Shown here one piece after another: positions 38,320-48,361 of a DNA stretch of 64,000 bases (position 1 is its first letter; each line of letters opens with the position of its first letter). The DNA is taken from contig NZ_CP061169.1 in assembly GCF_011751765.2 (NCBI RefSeq), positions 1,612,001-1,676,000 of the forward strand, given 5' to 3'. Under the pieces are notes generated by a model. The model was not told where the DNA came from. It ran no database searches and saw only the letters and a program-made list of their open reading frames with translations. The position numbers and the translations under genes were made by a program. This stretch comes from Paramicrobacterium chengjingii (GTDB lineage Bacteria > Actinomycetota > Actinomycetes > Actinomycetales > Microbacteriaceae).

Positions 38320-40389
38320 TCAGATGTGGCCTGCCTTTTCCATATTCCGCAGCTCCTTCTTAAGATCAGAGACCTCGTCACGCAGGCGAGCGGCAAGCTC
38401 GAACTTCAGCTCACGTGCTGCGGCGAGCATCTGAGCATTCAGATCGGCGATGATCGCTTCGAGGTCGTTCGCACCCTCGGAGGCGAGCCCTTCGTGATGA
38501 CGAAGCTGCGGCGTCGGAGATGACGTTCGTTCGACGCCGCGCTTGGCGAGCATCTTCTCGGTGTCGGCTCCTTCCCGCGCGAGAATATCTGTGATGTCGG
38601 CGATGCGCTTGCGAAGGGGCGTCGGGTCGATGCCGTTCTCGGTGTTGTACACCACCTGCTTCTCGCGTCGGCGATTTGTCTCGTCGATAGCGAATCGCAT
38701 CGAGTCGGTCATTTTATCGGCGTACATGTGAACCTGGCCAGAGACGTTACGTGCCGCACGGCCAATTGTTTGAATGAGCGATGTCGATGATCGAAGGAAG
38801 CCTTCCTTGTCAGCATCCAAGATGGCGACAAGCGACACTTCGGGGAGGTCGAGTCCCTCGCGGAGCAGGTTGATGCCCACGAGAACATCGTAGGTTCCGG
38901 CCCTCAGCTCGGTGAGGAGCTCCACGCGGCGCAGCGTGTCGACGTCGGAGTGCAGGTAGCGCACACGCACACCAGCGTCAGTGAGGAAGTCTGTGAGCTC
39001 TTCAGCCATCTTCTTCGTCAGCGTTGTGACGAGCACCCGCTCATTGCGTTCTGAGCGAGCTCGGATCTCTTCGAGAAGGTCATCGATCTGGCCGTCCGAC
39101 GGCTTCACGACGATCTCCGGATCGATGAGACCCGTTGGACGGATGATCTGTTCGACGACTCCATCGGCAATGCCGAGCTCGTAGCGACCAGGAGTTGCCG
39201 AGAGATAAACGGTTTGGCCGACCCGCGCCGAAAATTCGTTCCACGTGAGCGGCCGGTTGTCGAGAGCGCTTGGAAGGCGGAAGCCGTGCTCGACGAGCGT
39301 GCGCTTTCGAGACGCATCTCCCTCATACATCGCACCGATTTGCGGAACCGTCACGTGTGATTCGTCAATGACGACGAGAAAATCGTCAGGAAAATAATCG
39401 AGAAGGCAGTTCGGCGCCTCTCCGGGCTGGCGACCGTCAATGTGACGGGAGTAGTTCTCAATACCGGAACAGAACCCGATCTGCTCCATCATCTCAATAT
39501 CGAATGACGTGCGCATGCGCAGCCGCTGCGCCTCAAGGAGCTTGCCCTGCTTCTCGAGCTCTGCCAGACGCACTTCCAACTCGTCTTGAATCGTGCCGAT
39601 GGCGCGATGTATTGTCTCGGGGCTCGCGGCATAGTGCGTGGCCGGGAACAGCGATACCGCATCGAGAGTCTTGACAATGTCACCGGTCAGCGGATGAAGC
39701 GCATGAAGTGCTTCGATCTCATCGCCGAACATCTCGATGCGAATGGCAAGTTCTTCGTACACCGGAATGATCTCGATCGTGTCGCCGCGAACCCGAAAAT
39801 TGCCGCGAGAGAAGTCAACGTCGTTGCGGTTGTACTGCATCCCGATGAAACGTCTAACCAGTTCATCGCGGGAAATGCGCTGACCGACCTGCAGTGCGAC
39901 CATGGCTTCGAGGTACTCTTCTGCCGCACCGAGCCCGTAGATGCAGGAGACAGTAGAGACGACAACGACGTCGCGCCGGCTGAGCAGCGAGTTCGTGGTC
40001 GAGTGTCGAAGGCGTTCGACCTCGGCGTTGACGGAGGAATCCTTCTCGATGAAAGTATCTGTCTGCGGCACATACGCTTCAGGCTGGTAGTAGTCGTAGT
40101 AGGAGACGAAGTATTCGACCGCGTTCTCGGGCATGAGCTCACGGAACTCATTGGCGAGCTGCGCAGCGAGGGTCTTATTGTGAGCGAGAATCAGGGTCGG
40201 GCGCTGAACCTTCTCGATCAGCCACGCCGTCGTCGCTGATTTTCCGGTACCCGTCGCGCCGAGAAGCACGACGTCGGTCTCCCCCGCGTTGATGCGACCA
40301 GCGAGCTCGGCGATCGCCTTCGGCTGGTCGCCGCTCGGCTCATATTCGCTGACCACCTTGAACGGATGAACGGAGCGTGTCGGTTCCAT
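38320..40389 (-). CDS. uvrB: Excinuclease ABC subunit B
   Basis: A 689-residue helicase-like protein that verifies damage and loads UvrC. Walker A is GATGTGKS (44-51), the beta-hairpin [21 protein letters not shown] follows, the helicase motif [10 protein letters not shown] and QTIGRAARN are present, and the C-terminal UVR motif ([27 protein letters not shown]) that contacts UvrC is intact. The ATG is 39 bases after coaE, so the two may share a transcript. No SOS box was seen. Confidence 0.98.
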   Translation of the reverse strand: MEPTRSVHPFKVVSEYEPSGDQPKAIAELAGRINAGETDVVLLGATGTGKSATTAWLIEKVQRPTLILAHNKTLAAQLANEFRELMPENAVEYFVSYYDYYQPEAYVPQTDTFIEKDSSVNAEVERLRHSTTNSLLSRRDVVVVSTVSCIYGLGAAEEYLEAMVALQVGQRISRDELVRRFIGMQYNRNDVDFSRGNFRVRGDTIEIIPVYEELAIRIEMFGDEIEALHALHPLTGDIVKTLDAVSLFPATHYAASPETIHRAIGTIQDELEVRLAELEKQGKLLEAQRLRMRTSFDIEMMEQIGFCSGIENYSRHIDGRQPGEAPNCLLDYFPDDFLVVIDESHVTVPQIGAMYEGDASRKRTLVEHGFRLPSALDNRPLTWNEFSARVGQTVYLSATPGRYELGIADGVVEQIIRPTGLIDPEIVVKPSDGQIDDLLEEIRARSERNERVLVTTLTKKMAEELTDFLTDAGVRVRYLHSDVDTLRRVELLTELRAGTYDVLVGINLLREGLDLPEVSLVAILDADKEGFLRSSTSLIQTIGRAARNVSGQVHMYADKMTDSMRFAIDETNRRREKQVVYNTENGIDPTPLRKRIADITDILAREGADTEKMLAKRGVERTSSPTPQLRHHEGLASEGANDLEAIIADLNAQMLAAARELKFELAARLRDEVSDLKKELRNMEKAGHI

Positions 40390-40427
40390 GTTCTGAGTCT
40401 AGGTTGCCCCACTGACGTTCGGCTGAC

Positions 40428-41033
40428 TCACGTGTGGTCGGTGGTGGTGAGACGTGCCCAGAGCTGATCCACCTCGGTCGCGGTCTCATCAAGTGACCTC
40501 GTCGTATCGACGATGACATCGGCGATCGTGCGCCGTGCGTCGTCTGAGGCTTGCGCATTCACCCGTCGCGAGGCTTCCTGCGCATTGAGACCACGAAGGT
40601 CGATGAGGCGCTGCCGTCGCATCTCCGCTGGCGCGTCCGCCAGAACGATCAGATCGAAATGCGAGAGCGTCTCGGATTCCGCAAGCAATGGAACGTCGTA
40701 GACGATGATCGCTTCGGGGTCGGCGGCCGCCGCAGCGGCGAATCGCTTCTTTGCCAACTCGCGTACGGCCGGGTGCACGATGGCGTTGAGCTGCTCTCGT
40801 GCCTGCCGGTCCCCAAAAACGATAGTTCCGAGTCGTGCGCGATCCAGTGAGCCATCGGGCCGAATCAGGTCGTCGCCAAACAGATCTTGGATGCCGCGAA
40901 GGGCCGGCGTTCCTGGCTCCACGACCTCACGCGCCAGAAGATCCGCGTCGACGACGACGGCTCCGTGATCGCGAAGCATCCGAGCCACTGTTGATTTGCC
41001 TGAGGCGATTCCGCCAGTGAGGCCGATCAGCAT
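40428..41033 (-). CDS. coaE: Dephospho-CoA kinase
   Basis: A 201-residue kinase for the last step of CoA synthesis. The P-loop GGIASGKST (7-15), DADLLAREVV and the VPLLAE motif are characteristic. The ATG at 41033 begins the canonical MLIGLTGGIA; the longer frame overlaps the TetR gene and is not used. It follows the TetR gene by 4 bases, an unusual pairing. It is the short form without the extra C-terminal UPF0157 domain found in mycobacterial CoaE. Confidence 0.94.
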   Translation of the reverse strand: MLIGLTGGIASGKSTVARMLRDHGAVVVDADLLAREVVEPGTPALRGIQDLFGDDLIRPDGSLDRARLGTIVFGDRQAREQLNAIVHPAVRELAKKRFAAAAAADPEAIIVYDVPLLAESETLSHFDLIVLADAPAEMRRQRLIDLRGLNAQEASRRVNAQASDDARRTIADVIVDTTRSLDETATEVDQLWARLTTTDHT

Positions 41034-41037
41034 CCGG

Positions 41038-41700
41038 TCAGTCCATGCTGTCGATATACGTCGTGAGGTAGGCAAGCGGAACCGAAGCTGCCTCAGCGAT
41101 CAGCGTCGAGTCGCCATTGGGATTCGCGTCGAACGCGATGCGCTGCATCGTACGCGAGAGTTCGATTGCAATGGCGACTTTCTCACGCCACTCCGGACCG
41201 GACGGCACGTCGTCAAACTGACTGAGCAGGGCAACCACGGCGTCGATGTATGCTCCGGTGCGCTCTTGATACTTGCTCTCGTTCGGGCCGTCGGGAAGGA
41301 TGCGGTAGTGCGTCGCCTTGTAACCGGGAATCGTTCGGCGCGCCGTGCACGTGCTCTCAACGAGGGTCGTGAACGCCTCTTGCCATGTCGTGGCGGGAGT
41401 CTCGGCAAATGTGTCAAGGGCAATCTCAATGTAGCGCGAGATCATGAAGTCATATACGCCGAGAAGTAGCGCGATGCGGTCAGGGAAGAACCGGTAAACA
41501 GTGCCGATCGCCATGTCTGCGCGCTGAGCGACCTCGGCCGTTGTCACGCCAGCGTGACCAGACTCGTCAATGATCTCGCCGCATGCCCGAAGAATCTTCT
41601 CCAAGCTTTGCTTGCTGCGATTCTGCTGAGGACTATTGCGCAATAGCGAGGCATCCGCGTACTCGATCGACAGGAATTCCGTCAACGAATCAACTATCAC
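41038..41700 (-). CDS. TetR-family transcriptional regulator
   Basis: A 220-residue regulator with an N-terminal helix-turn-helix (about 48-70: GVTTAEVAQRADMAIGTVYRFFPDR) and a ligand-binding C-terminal domain of unknown specificity. Start is GTG at 41700 with a GGTGAG upstream. A 17-base palindrome 24 bases ahead of the start suggests self-control. Being joined to coaE and lying beside rpsA gives no clear hint about its target. Confidence 0.92.
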   Translation of the reverse strand: MIVDSLTEFLSIEYADASLLRNSPQQNRSKQSLEKILRACGEIIDESGHAGVTTAEVAQRADMAIGTVYRFFPDRIALLLGVYDFMISRYIEIALDTFAETPATTWQEAFTTLVESTCTARRTIPGYKATHYRILPDGPNESKYQERTGAYIDAVVALLSQFDDVPSGPEWREKVAIAIELSRTMQRIAFDANPNGDSTLIAEAASVPLAYLTTYIDSMD

Positions 41701-41723
41701 TGCTCACCTTGAACTCGTCGTAA

Positions 41724-41740
41724 GCCGAGAATGTCTCGGC
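41724..41740 (-). promoter_or_regulatory. Candidate TetR operator
   Basis: GCCGAGA (41724-41730) and TCTCGGC (41734-41740) form a perfect 7-bp dyad around ATG, within the likely promoter of the TetR gene. Size and placement suit a TetR dimer. Binding is inferred. Confidence 0.5.
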
Positions 41741-41799
41741 ATGGTCAGTATGGGAAAACACTAGCAGGCATGCGATCACGCATTGCTCAGGGCACACGG

Positions 41800-41835
41800 C
41801 GAAGGCCGGCCCAGCATGTGCTGAACCGGCCTTCG
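41800..41835 (-). terminator. rpsA terminator
   Basis: Outer arms of 10 bp (41800-41809 with 41826-41835) enclose an inner 5-bp hairpin (41812-41816 with 41819-41823). It starts 14 bases past the rpsA stop in the minus direction. Confidence 0.75.
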
Positions 41836-41849
41836 ATAGCGTCGAACGA

Positions 41850-43292
41850 TCAGTTGGTGTTCGAGAGCTTTTCGCGCAACGCGGCAAGCGATGCGTCATC
41901 AGCGAGGGTTCCCGCTGAGTTTGCGTCGCCGGCGTAATTCGCTGCGGCTGCAGGAGCTTCGACGTCGACTTCCTCGACGAGTGAGGCAGCGACCTGCTTC
42001 TTGTGAGCTTCCCAGCGACCCTGGGCAGCAGCGTAATCCTGCTCCCACTTCTCGCGCTGAGTCTCGAAGCCTTCGCGCCACTCGTTGGTCTCGGGGTCGA
42101 AGCCCTCGGGGTACTTGTAGTTCCCCTCGTCGTCGTACTCCGTGGCCATGCCGTAGAGAGCCGGGTCAAACTCGGTGCCCTCGGGGTCGACGCCCTCGTT
42201 AGCCTGCTTGAGACTCAGCGAGATGCGGCGACGCTCAAGATCGATGTCGATGATCTTGACGAAGACTTCCTGGTTGACAGAAACGACCTGGTCGGCGAGT
42301 TCCACGTGCTTCGAGCTGAGCTCGGAGATGTGAACGAGGCCCTCGATGCCATCGGCAACGCGAACGAACGCACCGAAGGGAACGAGCTTGGTGACCTTGC
42401 CCGGCGTGATCTGACCGATCGCGTGCGTGCGTGCGAACACCTGCCATGGGTCTTCCTGCGTTGCCTTGAGCGATAGCGAAACGCGCTCACGGTCGAGGTC
42501 GACCTCGAGGATCTCAACGGTGACCTCCTGGCCAACCTCGACAACCTCTGATGCGTGCTCGATGTGCTTCCAGCTGAGCTCAGAAACGTGAACGAGCCCG
42601 TCCACACCGCCGAGGTCGACGAACGCACCGAAGTTGACGATCGACGACACGATGCCCTTGCGAACCTGACCCTTGTGCAGGTTGTTGAGGAACGAGGTGC
42701 GGCTCTCGGACTGCGTCTGCTCGAGCAGTGCGCGACGTGACAGAACCACGTTGTTGCGGTTCTTGTCGAGCTCGAGGATCTTAGCCTCAAGCTCCTGCCC
42801 GAGGTACGGGGTCAGGTCGCGAACGCGGCGAAGTTCGATGAGCGAAGCCGGGAGGAAGCCACGGAGGCCGATGTCGACGATCAGTCCACCCTTGACAACC
42901 TCGATGACCTGACCAGTCACGACGCCGTCGGATTCCTTGATCTTCTCGACATCGCCCCAGGCGCGTTCGTACTGTGCACGCTTCTTCGACAGGATGAGGC
43001 GGCCCTCTTTGTCCTCCTTCTGGAGAACGAGCGCTTCAACGCTGTCGCCGACCTCGACGACCTCGGTGGGATCGACATCGTGCTTGATGGAAAGTTCGCG
43101 AGAGGGGATAACACCCTCTGTCTTGTATCCGACGTCGAGGAGAACCTCGTCGCGGTCGATCTTCACGACGGTGCCTTCGATGAGGTCTCCGTCGTTGAAG
43201 AACTTCAGTGTCTTCTCGACCGCTGCCAGGAAGTCTTCAGCAGATCCGATGTCGTTGATAGCGACCTGCTTGGCGGTCGTTGCGGTTGTCAT
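41850..43292 (-). CDS. rpsA: 30S ribosomal protein S1
   Basis: A 480-residue S1 with four OB-fold S1 repeats (about 36-105, 123-190, 209-277, 294-363) binding mRNA and helping initiation, the domain count normal in actinobacteria. GFVPASLIE-like GFLPASLIELR and repeated GLVHVSELSWKH/GLVHISELSSKH mark them. A flexible acidic tail of ~110 residues follows. ATG 43292 is used; upstream frame is not. A clear promoter lies about 100 bases upstream. Confidence 0.98.
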   Translation of the reverse strand: MTTATTAKQVAINDIGSAEDFLAAVEKTLKFFNDGDLIEGTVVKIDRDEVLLDVGYKTEGVIPSRELSIKHDVDPTEVVEVGDSVEALVLQKEDKEGRLILSKKRAQYERAWGDVEKIKESDGVVTGQVIEVVKGGLIVDIGLRGFLPASLIELRRVRDLTPYLGQELEAKILELDKNRNNVVLSRRALLEQTQSESRTSFLNNLHKGQVRKGIVSSIVNFGAFVDLGGVDGLVHVSELSWKHIEHASEVVEVGQEVTVEILEVDLDRERVSLSLKATQEDPWQVFARTHAIGQITPGKVTKLVPFGAFVRVADGIEGLVHISELSSKHVELADQVVSVNQEVFVKIIDIDLERRRISLSLKQANEGVDPEGTEFDPALYGMATEYDDEGNYKYPEGFDPETNEWREGFETQREKWEQDYAAAQGRWEAHKKQVAASLVEEVDVEAPAAAANYAGDANSAGTLADDASLAALREKLSNTN

Positions 43293-43393
43293 ATAAGTAA
43301 ATGCTCCAGGGTGGACATGTTGTCGGGCCCGATTCGCGTGTGATTCGTTGACGCGATGGGCAGGCGGATAGGACGTCACAGAAGTGACACTCC

Positions 43394-43423
43394 ATCATAG
43401 CGGGGATTCGCCGCGCGAATCAA
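43394..43423 (-). promoter_or_regulatory. rpsA promoter
   Basis: Minus-strand TTGATT (43418-43423) and TATGAT (43394-43399) are 18 bases apart, close to the housekeeping consensus. Transcription would begin near 43387, giving a leader of about 95 bases. A 5-bp hairpin (43375-43379 with 43384-43388) would lie at the very 5' end. Confidence 0.6.
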
Positions 43424-43460
43424 ACAGTGCACAACGATTTCTGCGACGGCTTTCTCACCG

Positions 43461-45137
43461 TTACGCGGTGAGTGCGTTCTTGAGCGTGTCGAGCCCGACG
43501 CCTCCGAGTGAAAGGGCGCGGCGATGGAAGTCCTTGATATCAAACGACTCCCCTCCCGCTGCGCGAGCGTCGTCTCGCAGCTGTTCCCAGATTCGCTGAC
43601 CGACTTTGTAGGACGGAGCTTGTCCCGGCCATCCGAGGTACCGGTTGACTTCGAACCGCACGAAGCTCTCATTCATGTTCACGTTGCGTCCCATGAAGTC
43701 GAAGGCAAAGCCAGCTGTCCAGGGGCCGGCACCATCTGGGCGTTGCTTCTCGAGGTGCACGCCGATGTCGAGAACGACGCGAGCCGCGCGCATGCGCTGC
43801 CCATCGAGCATCCCCAGTCTGTCGGCTGGATCATCGAGATAGCCCAACTGCTCCATGAGCCGCTCGGCGTACAGGGCCCAGCCCTCGGCATGCCCCGACG
43901 TTCCCGCCAGAAGACGACGCCACGAGTTCAGGGCGTCACGGTTATAGACGGATTGCCCGATTTGAAGATGATGCCCGGGGACGCCCTCGTGGTAGACGGT
44001 TGTGAGCTCACGCCAGGTGTCGAACTCGGTGACGCCTTCGGGAACTGACCACCACATGCGACCCGGGCGTGTGAAGTCGTCTGTCGGACCGGTGTAGTAA
44101 ATGCCGCCTTCCTGAGTGGGCGCGATCATGCACTCAATCGTTCTGATCTCGTCGGGGATATCGAAGTGACTCTTTCCGAGGTCGGCTACGGCACGATCGC
44201 TCGTCGCCTGCATCCACTTCTGCAGAGCGTCGGTGCCGTGAAGCTTGCGGCTCTCATCGTGCTCGAGGTGCTCTATGGCTTCGAGCACGCTCGCCCCAGG
44301 TTTGATCTGCCTGGCGATCGACTCCTGTTCGTCGACCATGCGCGCCAGCTCCTCGATTCCCCACTCGTATGTCTCATCGAGGTCGATCGCGGCTCCGAGA
44401 AACTGACGTGATTGCAGCGCGTACAGGTCGCGGCCGATGGCATCGCGTTCAGTCGCCGCCCCGGCAAGCTCATCTGTCAGAAAATTCGCGAGTCGGCCGT
44501 ATGCTTCGGCAGCGCGCACTGCGCGCTCCCCCAGGTCTGCGGTGAGCGAGGCAGGAAGCTCGCCGCTCGTCGTCGAGGCGGAGTGTGCGAACACGGTGAA
44601 GAACCCATCGGATGCCGCGACCTTCCGCGCTTGAGCGGCAACCTCGATCACCTGACGTCGTGCGGGAACGATGCCCGTTGCGCTTCCGCGCTGCAGCGTC
44701 TCGATGTAGCCTTCGATGGCTTGAGGAACCCGTGAGAGCCGTGTCGAGATCGTGGACCAATCGTCAACGGTGTCTGTCGGCATCAGGTCGAAGACTTCTC
44801 GAATCTCTTGGGATGGCGATTCGATGACGTTGAGGCTGCGAAACGGCAGGCCGGCATCGATCGTTTCAACTGACAAATCGAGTTCGCGGCCCAGGTCTTC
44901 CTTCGTCACCCGGTCAACGTCGTCGACAGCGTTCTGCGCATCGAGAGCGGCCCTCGCGTTTGTGAGCGCCTCGCGTTGATTCTGGATGCCATCGGGTGAA
45001 TAGTCAGAGAAACTGTCGTTCGCGTCGTTGCGACCGATGTACGTTCCTACAGTCGGCACAAGGTCAACGAGTGTGTCGACCCAACCCTCGGCGACCCCGT
45101 CGATTGCGGTGGCGTTTCTCTTCTGTTGTGCAGTCAT
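43461..45137 (-). CDS. DUF885 family metallopeptidase-like protein
   Basis: A 558-residue DUF885 protein, distantly related to M2/M3-type zinc peptidases. The metal-binding-like motif is H383-EGVPG-HH390, with GHAEGWALYAERLMEQLG and HLEK downstream, all typical. There is no signal peptide, so it should be cytoplasmic; substrate unknown. ATG 45137 is chosen over a longer frame. It follows polA by 36 bases and precedes the rpsA promoter region. Confidence 0.87.
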   Translation of the reverse strand: MTAQQKRNATAIDGVAEGWVDTLVDLVPTVGTYIGRNDANDSFSDYSPDGIQNQREALTNARAALDAQNAVDDVDRVTKEDLGRELDLSVETIDAGLPFRSLNVIESPSQEIREVFDLMPTDTVDDWSTISTRLSRVPQAIEGYIETLQRGSATGIVPARRQVIEVAAQARKVAASDGFFTVFAHSASTTSGELPASLTADLGERAVRAAEAYGRLANFLTDELAGAATERDAIGRDLYALQSRQFLGAAIDLDETYEWGIEELARMVDEQESIARQIKPGASVLEAIEHLEHDESRKLHGTDALQKWMQATSDRAVADLGKSHFDIPDEIRTIECMIAPTQEGGIYYTGPTDDFTRPGRMWWSVPEGVTEFDTWRELTTVYHEGVPGHHLQIGQSVYNRDALNSWRRLLAGTSGHAEGWALYAERLMEQLGYLDDPADRLGMLDGQRMRAARVVLDIGVHLEKQRPDGAGPWTAGFAFDFMGRNVNMNESFVRFEVNRYLGWPGQAPSYKVGQRIWEQLRDDARAAGGESFDIKDFHRRALSLGGVGLDTLKNALTA

Positions 45138-45173
45138 ATCTCGAGGATATGAGGGACGAGTGATCCACGGCAA

Positions 45174-47825
45174 TCAGTGAGCCGCAGCATCCCAGTTGGG
45201 CCCATAGCCCACCTGAACGTCGAGGGGAACGCTGAGCTCTGCAGCGTCGCCCATGCGTGTGCGCACAATGCGCTCAAGTTCTTGGTGCTCTCCGTCACTG
45301 ACCTCGAACACCAACTCGTCGTGCACCTGCATGAGCATGCGACTTGTGAGATCTGCCTCGCGAATGTCGTTCTCGATATTGATCATCGCGATCTTGATGA
45401 TGTCGGCAGCAGAGCCTTGAATCGGCGCGTTGAGCGCCGCACGCTCAGCATTCTGACGCAGAGTGCGATTGGGGCTCTTCAGATCGGGAAACGGCCTGCG
45501 GCGGCCAAAGATCGTCGTGGTGTAGCCATCGACCTTCGCCTGCTCAACGACGTTGCGCAGGTATTCGCGCACGGCTCCGAATCGTTCGAAATAGTCGGAC
45601 ATGAGCTGTTTCGCCTCTTTGTTGTCGATGCGCAGCTGGCGAGACAGGCCGAATGCGCTGAGCCCGTAGGCGAGGCCATATGACATCGCCTTCACCTTCG
45701 AGCGCATCTCAGAGGTGACATCTGCCGGCTCGACACCAAATATGCGAGCGCCGACGAATCTATGGAGGTCTTCTCCCGTGCGGAACGCCTCGATCAACCC
45801 CGGATCTTCTGACAGGTGCGCCATGATGCGCATTTCAATCTGCGAGTAGTCCGCAGTGAGGAGGCTGTCATACGGAGCACCGACACGGAACGCCTCGCGA
45901 ATGTGGCGTCCGGCTTCGGTGCGAACAGGGATGTTCTGAAGATTGGGATCCGTCGACGAAATGCGACCAGTCGAGGTTCCCGTTTGCACGTACGACGTGT
46001 GAATGCGACCGTCGCCGCCGATCGCTTTGACGAGGGTGTCAACGATCTGCCGCAGCTTCGTCGCATCGCGATGCTCAAGAAGCAGGCCGAGGAATGGGTG
46101 CGGGTGCGAAGCCTGAAGGTCGGCAAGAGACGCGGCATCCGTTGAGTACCCCGTCTTGGTGGCACGGGTCGTCGGCATCTCGAGCTGGTCAAAGAGCACG
46201 TCTTGAATCTGCTTCGGCGAACCGAGATTGATTTCACGCCCAATCTCGGCGAACGCCTTCTCTGCGAGCTCACGTGCCGTGACACCCAGAGATTCAGAGA
46301 GCGCGTCGAGGGCAGAGGCATCCATGGCCACTCCCCTGGCTTCGATTGCGGCGAGCACATTCACGATCGGCATCTCGATATCACGAAGCACACGCGCAGA
46401 ACCGTCATCGAGGCGCGTGAGCAGCGGTTCGACGAGGCGGTGTGTAAACCACGCGAGCGCCGCAGCCGTCGAGGGCTCGACCTCGGGGACGAGCTGGTTG
46501 GGATCAGCCTCGGGAAGCTTCTCGTCAAGATAGCGGGACACAAGATCCGCGAGCGTCTTCTCTTGACCGCCCGGGCGGAGCAGCCAGCCGGCGATGAATG
46601 TGTCGAAGGACAGACCCCCCACCGTGAGCCCCGCCCGGGTCAACGCTTTGAGCTGAGCCTTAGCGCCGTGCATGACCTTGGGGATGCTTGCGTCGGCCAA
46701 CCACGTTTCGAATGGAGCGTAGTCGGCTCGATCCGGTAGCCACGCGAGGGCAACGGATTCTGTGTCGCCCGACACTCCGATGGAGGCGGGTCGGCCGTCG
46801 ACGACCTCCACAGAGACGGCGACACCGTTCGTGCTCGCCTGCGACTGACGATTGAGCCAGGCACCGAGCTCTTCATCAAGAAGGTTCTGGGCGTCGGGCG
46901 CCGTGACGGTGGAAGCTGCTGGCTCGGAGTTCTCGACTCCCTCGAGCTTCATCACGCGGTCGAGAAGTGAGCGGAACTCGAGCTTTGAGAAGATCTCGCG
47001 CACCGCTGCCTGGTCGATGGGCTCCTTTGCGAGCGAGCCGATCTCGCACGGAAGCTCAACGTCAGTGACCAAGCGATTCAGACGACGATTGCGAACAGCA
47101 TTGTCTTTGTGCTCGCGGAAGCTCTCACCCACCTTGCCGGTGATTTCATCAGCGTGGGCGATGATCTCATCGAGGCTGCCAAATCGGTGAAGCCACTTCA
47201 CTGCCGTTTTCTCGCCGACTTTGGGAACGCCAGGCAGATTGTCGCTCGTCTCACCGACAAGGGCGGCGATCTCGGGATACTGATGAGGCTCGATGTCGTA
47301 CCGTTCCTTGACCTTAGCCGGGTCGTAGCGCGTGAGATCGGTGACACCCTGCCTGGACGGGTAGAGGAGGGTGACGTTCTCGTTGACGAGCTGAATGGTG
47401 TCTCGATCGCCAGAAACGACGGACACGCGATAGCCCTCATCGGTACCGCGCACGGAGAGCGTCGCGAGGATGTCGTCTGCTTCGAAGTCTTCGATGGAAA
47501 TCGTTGTAATGTTCATCGCTTTGAGCGCTTCTTGCAGAAGCGGAATCTGACCGATGAACTCCGGCGGAGTCTCCCCCCGCGTTCCCTTGTACTCCGGATA
47601 TTCACGCGTGCGGAAGGAGTAGCGAGAAATGTCGAACGCCACAGCGATGTGGGTCGGCTTCTCGTTCTTCAGCAGGTTGAGCAGCATGGCGATGAAGCCA
47701 TGGATGGCGTTCGTATGCTGCCCCTCGCTGTTCTGAAAACTATCGATCGGCAGTGCGTAAAACGCACGGAAGGCCAGCGAATGGCCATCGATCACGAGCA
47801 AGGTAGGCTTTTCGTTGTCCGACAC
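45174..47825 (-). CDS. polA: DNA polymerase I
   Basis: An 883-residue polymerase for gap filling and Okazaki fragment maturation. The N-terminal 5'-3' flap nuclease (LLVIDGHSLAFRAFYALP, EADDILATL, SGDRDTIQLV) and the polymerase domain (motif A DYSQIEMRIMAHLS, motif B region RQNAERAALNAPIQGSAADI, motif C VHDELVFEV) are intact. The middle proofreading-like domain has lost the DEDD acidic set, as in other actinobacterial Pol I. The start is GTG 47825; an ATG ten codons upstream is possible. Confidence 0.96.
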   Translation of the reverse strand: MSDNEKPTLLVIDGHSLAFRAFYALPIDSFQNSEGQHTNAIHGFIAMLLNLLKNEKPTHIAVAFDISRYSFRTREYPEYKGTRGETPPEFIGQIPLLQEALKAMNITTISIEDFEADDILATLSVRGTDEGYRVSVVSGDRDTIQLVNENVTLLYPSRQGVTDLTRYDPAKVKERYDIEPHQYPEIAALVGETSDNLPGVPKVGEKTAVKWLHRFGSLDEIIAHADEITGKVGESFREHKDNAVRNRRLNRLVTDVELPCEIGSLAKEPIDQAAVREIFSKLEFRSLLDRVMKLEGVENSEPAASTVTAPDAQNLLDEELGAWLNRQSQASTNGVAVSVEVVDGRPASIGVSGDTESVALAWLPDRADYAPFETWLADASIPKVMHGAKAQLKALTRAGLTVGGLSFDTFIAGWLLRPGGQEKTLADLVSRYLDEKLPEADPNQLVPEVEPSTAAALAWFTHRLVEPLLTRLDDGSARVLRDIEMPIVNVLAAIEARGVAMDASALDALSESLGVTARELAEKAFAEIGREINLGSPKQIQDVLFDQLEMPTTRATKTGYSTDAASLADLQASHPHPFLGLLLEHRDATKLRQIVDTLVKAIGGDGRIHTSYVQTGTSTGRISSTDPNLQNIPVRTEAGRHIREAFRVGAPYDSLLTADYSQIEMRIMAHLSEDPGLIEAFRTGEDLHRFVGARIFGVEPADVTSEMRSKVKAMSYGLAYGLSAFGLSRQLRIDNKEAKQLMSDYFERFGAVREYLRNVVEQAKVDGYTTTIFGRRRPFPDLKSPNRTLRQNAERAALNAPIQGSAADIIKIAMINIENDIREADLTSRMLMQVHDELVFEVSDGEHQELERIVRTRMGDAAELSVPLDVQVGYGPNWDAAAH

Positions 47826-47885
47826 AGGTCCCAGCCTACAAGTCACCGACGACATCGGCTGGGGAACGAGAGCGTGAAGGTGTTC

Positions 47886-48308
47886 ATGAGCCAGACAGCG
47901 TCCGATCCTCTTGAGTACGTGCGCGAGCGCGGCATCGGTGCACTTGCCGAGAAGATGGGCATCGAGATCACGGAATTCGGGCTCGAGCGTGCTGTCGCCA
48001 CGATGCCTGTTGAGGGGAACACGCAGCCCGCGATGCTGCTGCACGGCGGAGCGTATGTGGTTCTGGGTGAGTCGCTCGGTTCGATGTCGGCCAATCTTCA
48101 CGCCGGAGAAGGACGTCTCGCTGTCGGTGTTGATATCAACGCCACTCATACGCGTTCAGCGACAAGCGGAACGGTCACAGGTGTCTGCACGCCCATCCAC
48201 CTGGGGCGGAGCGTCACGGTACATGAGATCGCGATATTTGATGACCAAGACCGACGCTGCTCCACTGTTCGCATCACGAACATGATCAAGGACCGCCCCA
48301 CGACTTAA
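47886..48308 (+). CDS. PaaI-like hotdog thioesterase
   Basis: A 140-residue hotdog-fold protein with the 4HBT/PaaI motif QPAMLLHGGAYVVLGESLGS, typical of acyl-CoA thioesterases. The substrate cannot be told; the protein is often found beside polA in actinobacteria, hinting at a housekeeping role. ATG 47886 has GAAGG upstream. It is divergent from polA, starting 60 bases away, and ends in a hairpin. Confidence 0.88.
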   Translation: MSQTASDPLEYVRERGIGALAEKMGIEITEFGLERAVATMPVEGNTQPAMLLHGGAYVVLGESLGSMSANLHAGEGRLAVGVDINATHTRSATSGTVTGVCTPIHLGRSVTVHEIAIFDDQDRRCSTVRITNMIKDRPTT

Positions 48309-48311
48309 CAG

Positions 48312-48345
48312 CGGAAGGCCCGCCGGCAGAGCGGCGAGCCTTCCG
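48312..48345. terminator. Hairpin between thioesterase and glnQ-like gene
   Basis: Arms 48312-48319 and 48338-48345 pair over 8 bp, and 48321-48325 pairs with 48332-48336 above a one-base internal mismatch. It starts 4 bases after the thioesterase stop, between convergent genes, so it can serve both. Confidence 0.65.
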
Positions 48346-48361
48346 AAACCAGACGCGACGT

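Noticed and set aside
47826-48149. N-terminal extension of polA by 108 codons
   Set aside because: It lies antisense to the thioesterase and the flap nuclease domain begins right after GTG 47825.
48312-48345. Considered as a mobile-element end because of its inverted arms
   Set aside because: No transposase, no target duplication, and the position between convergent stops explains it as a terminator.
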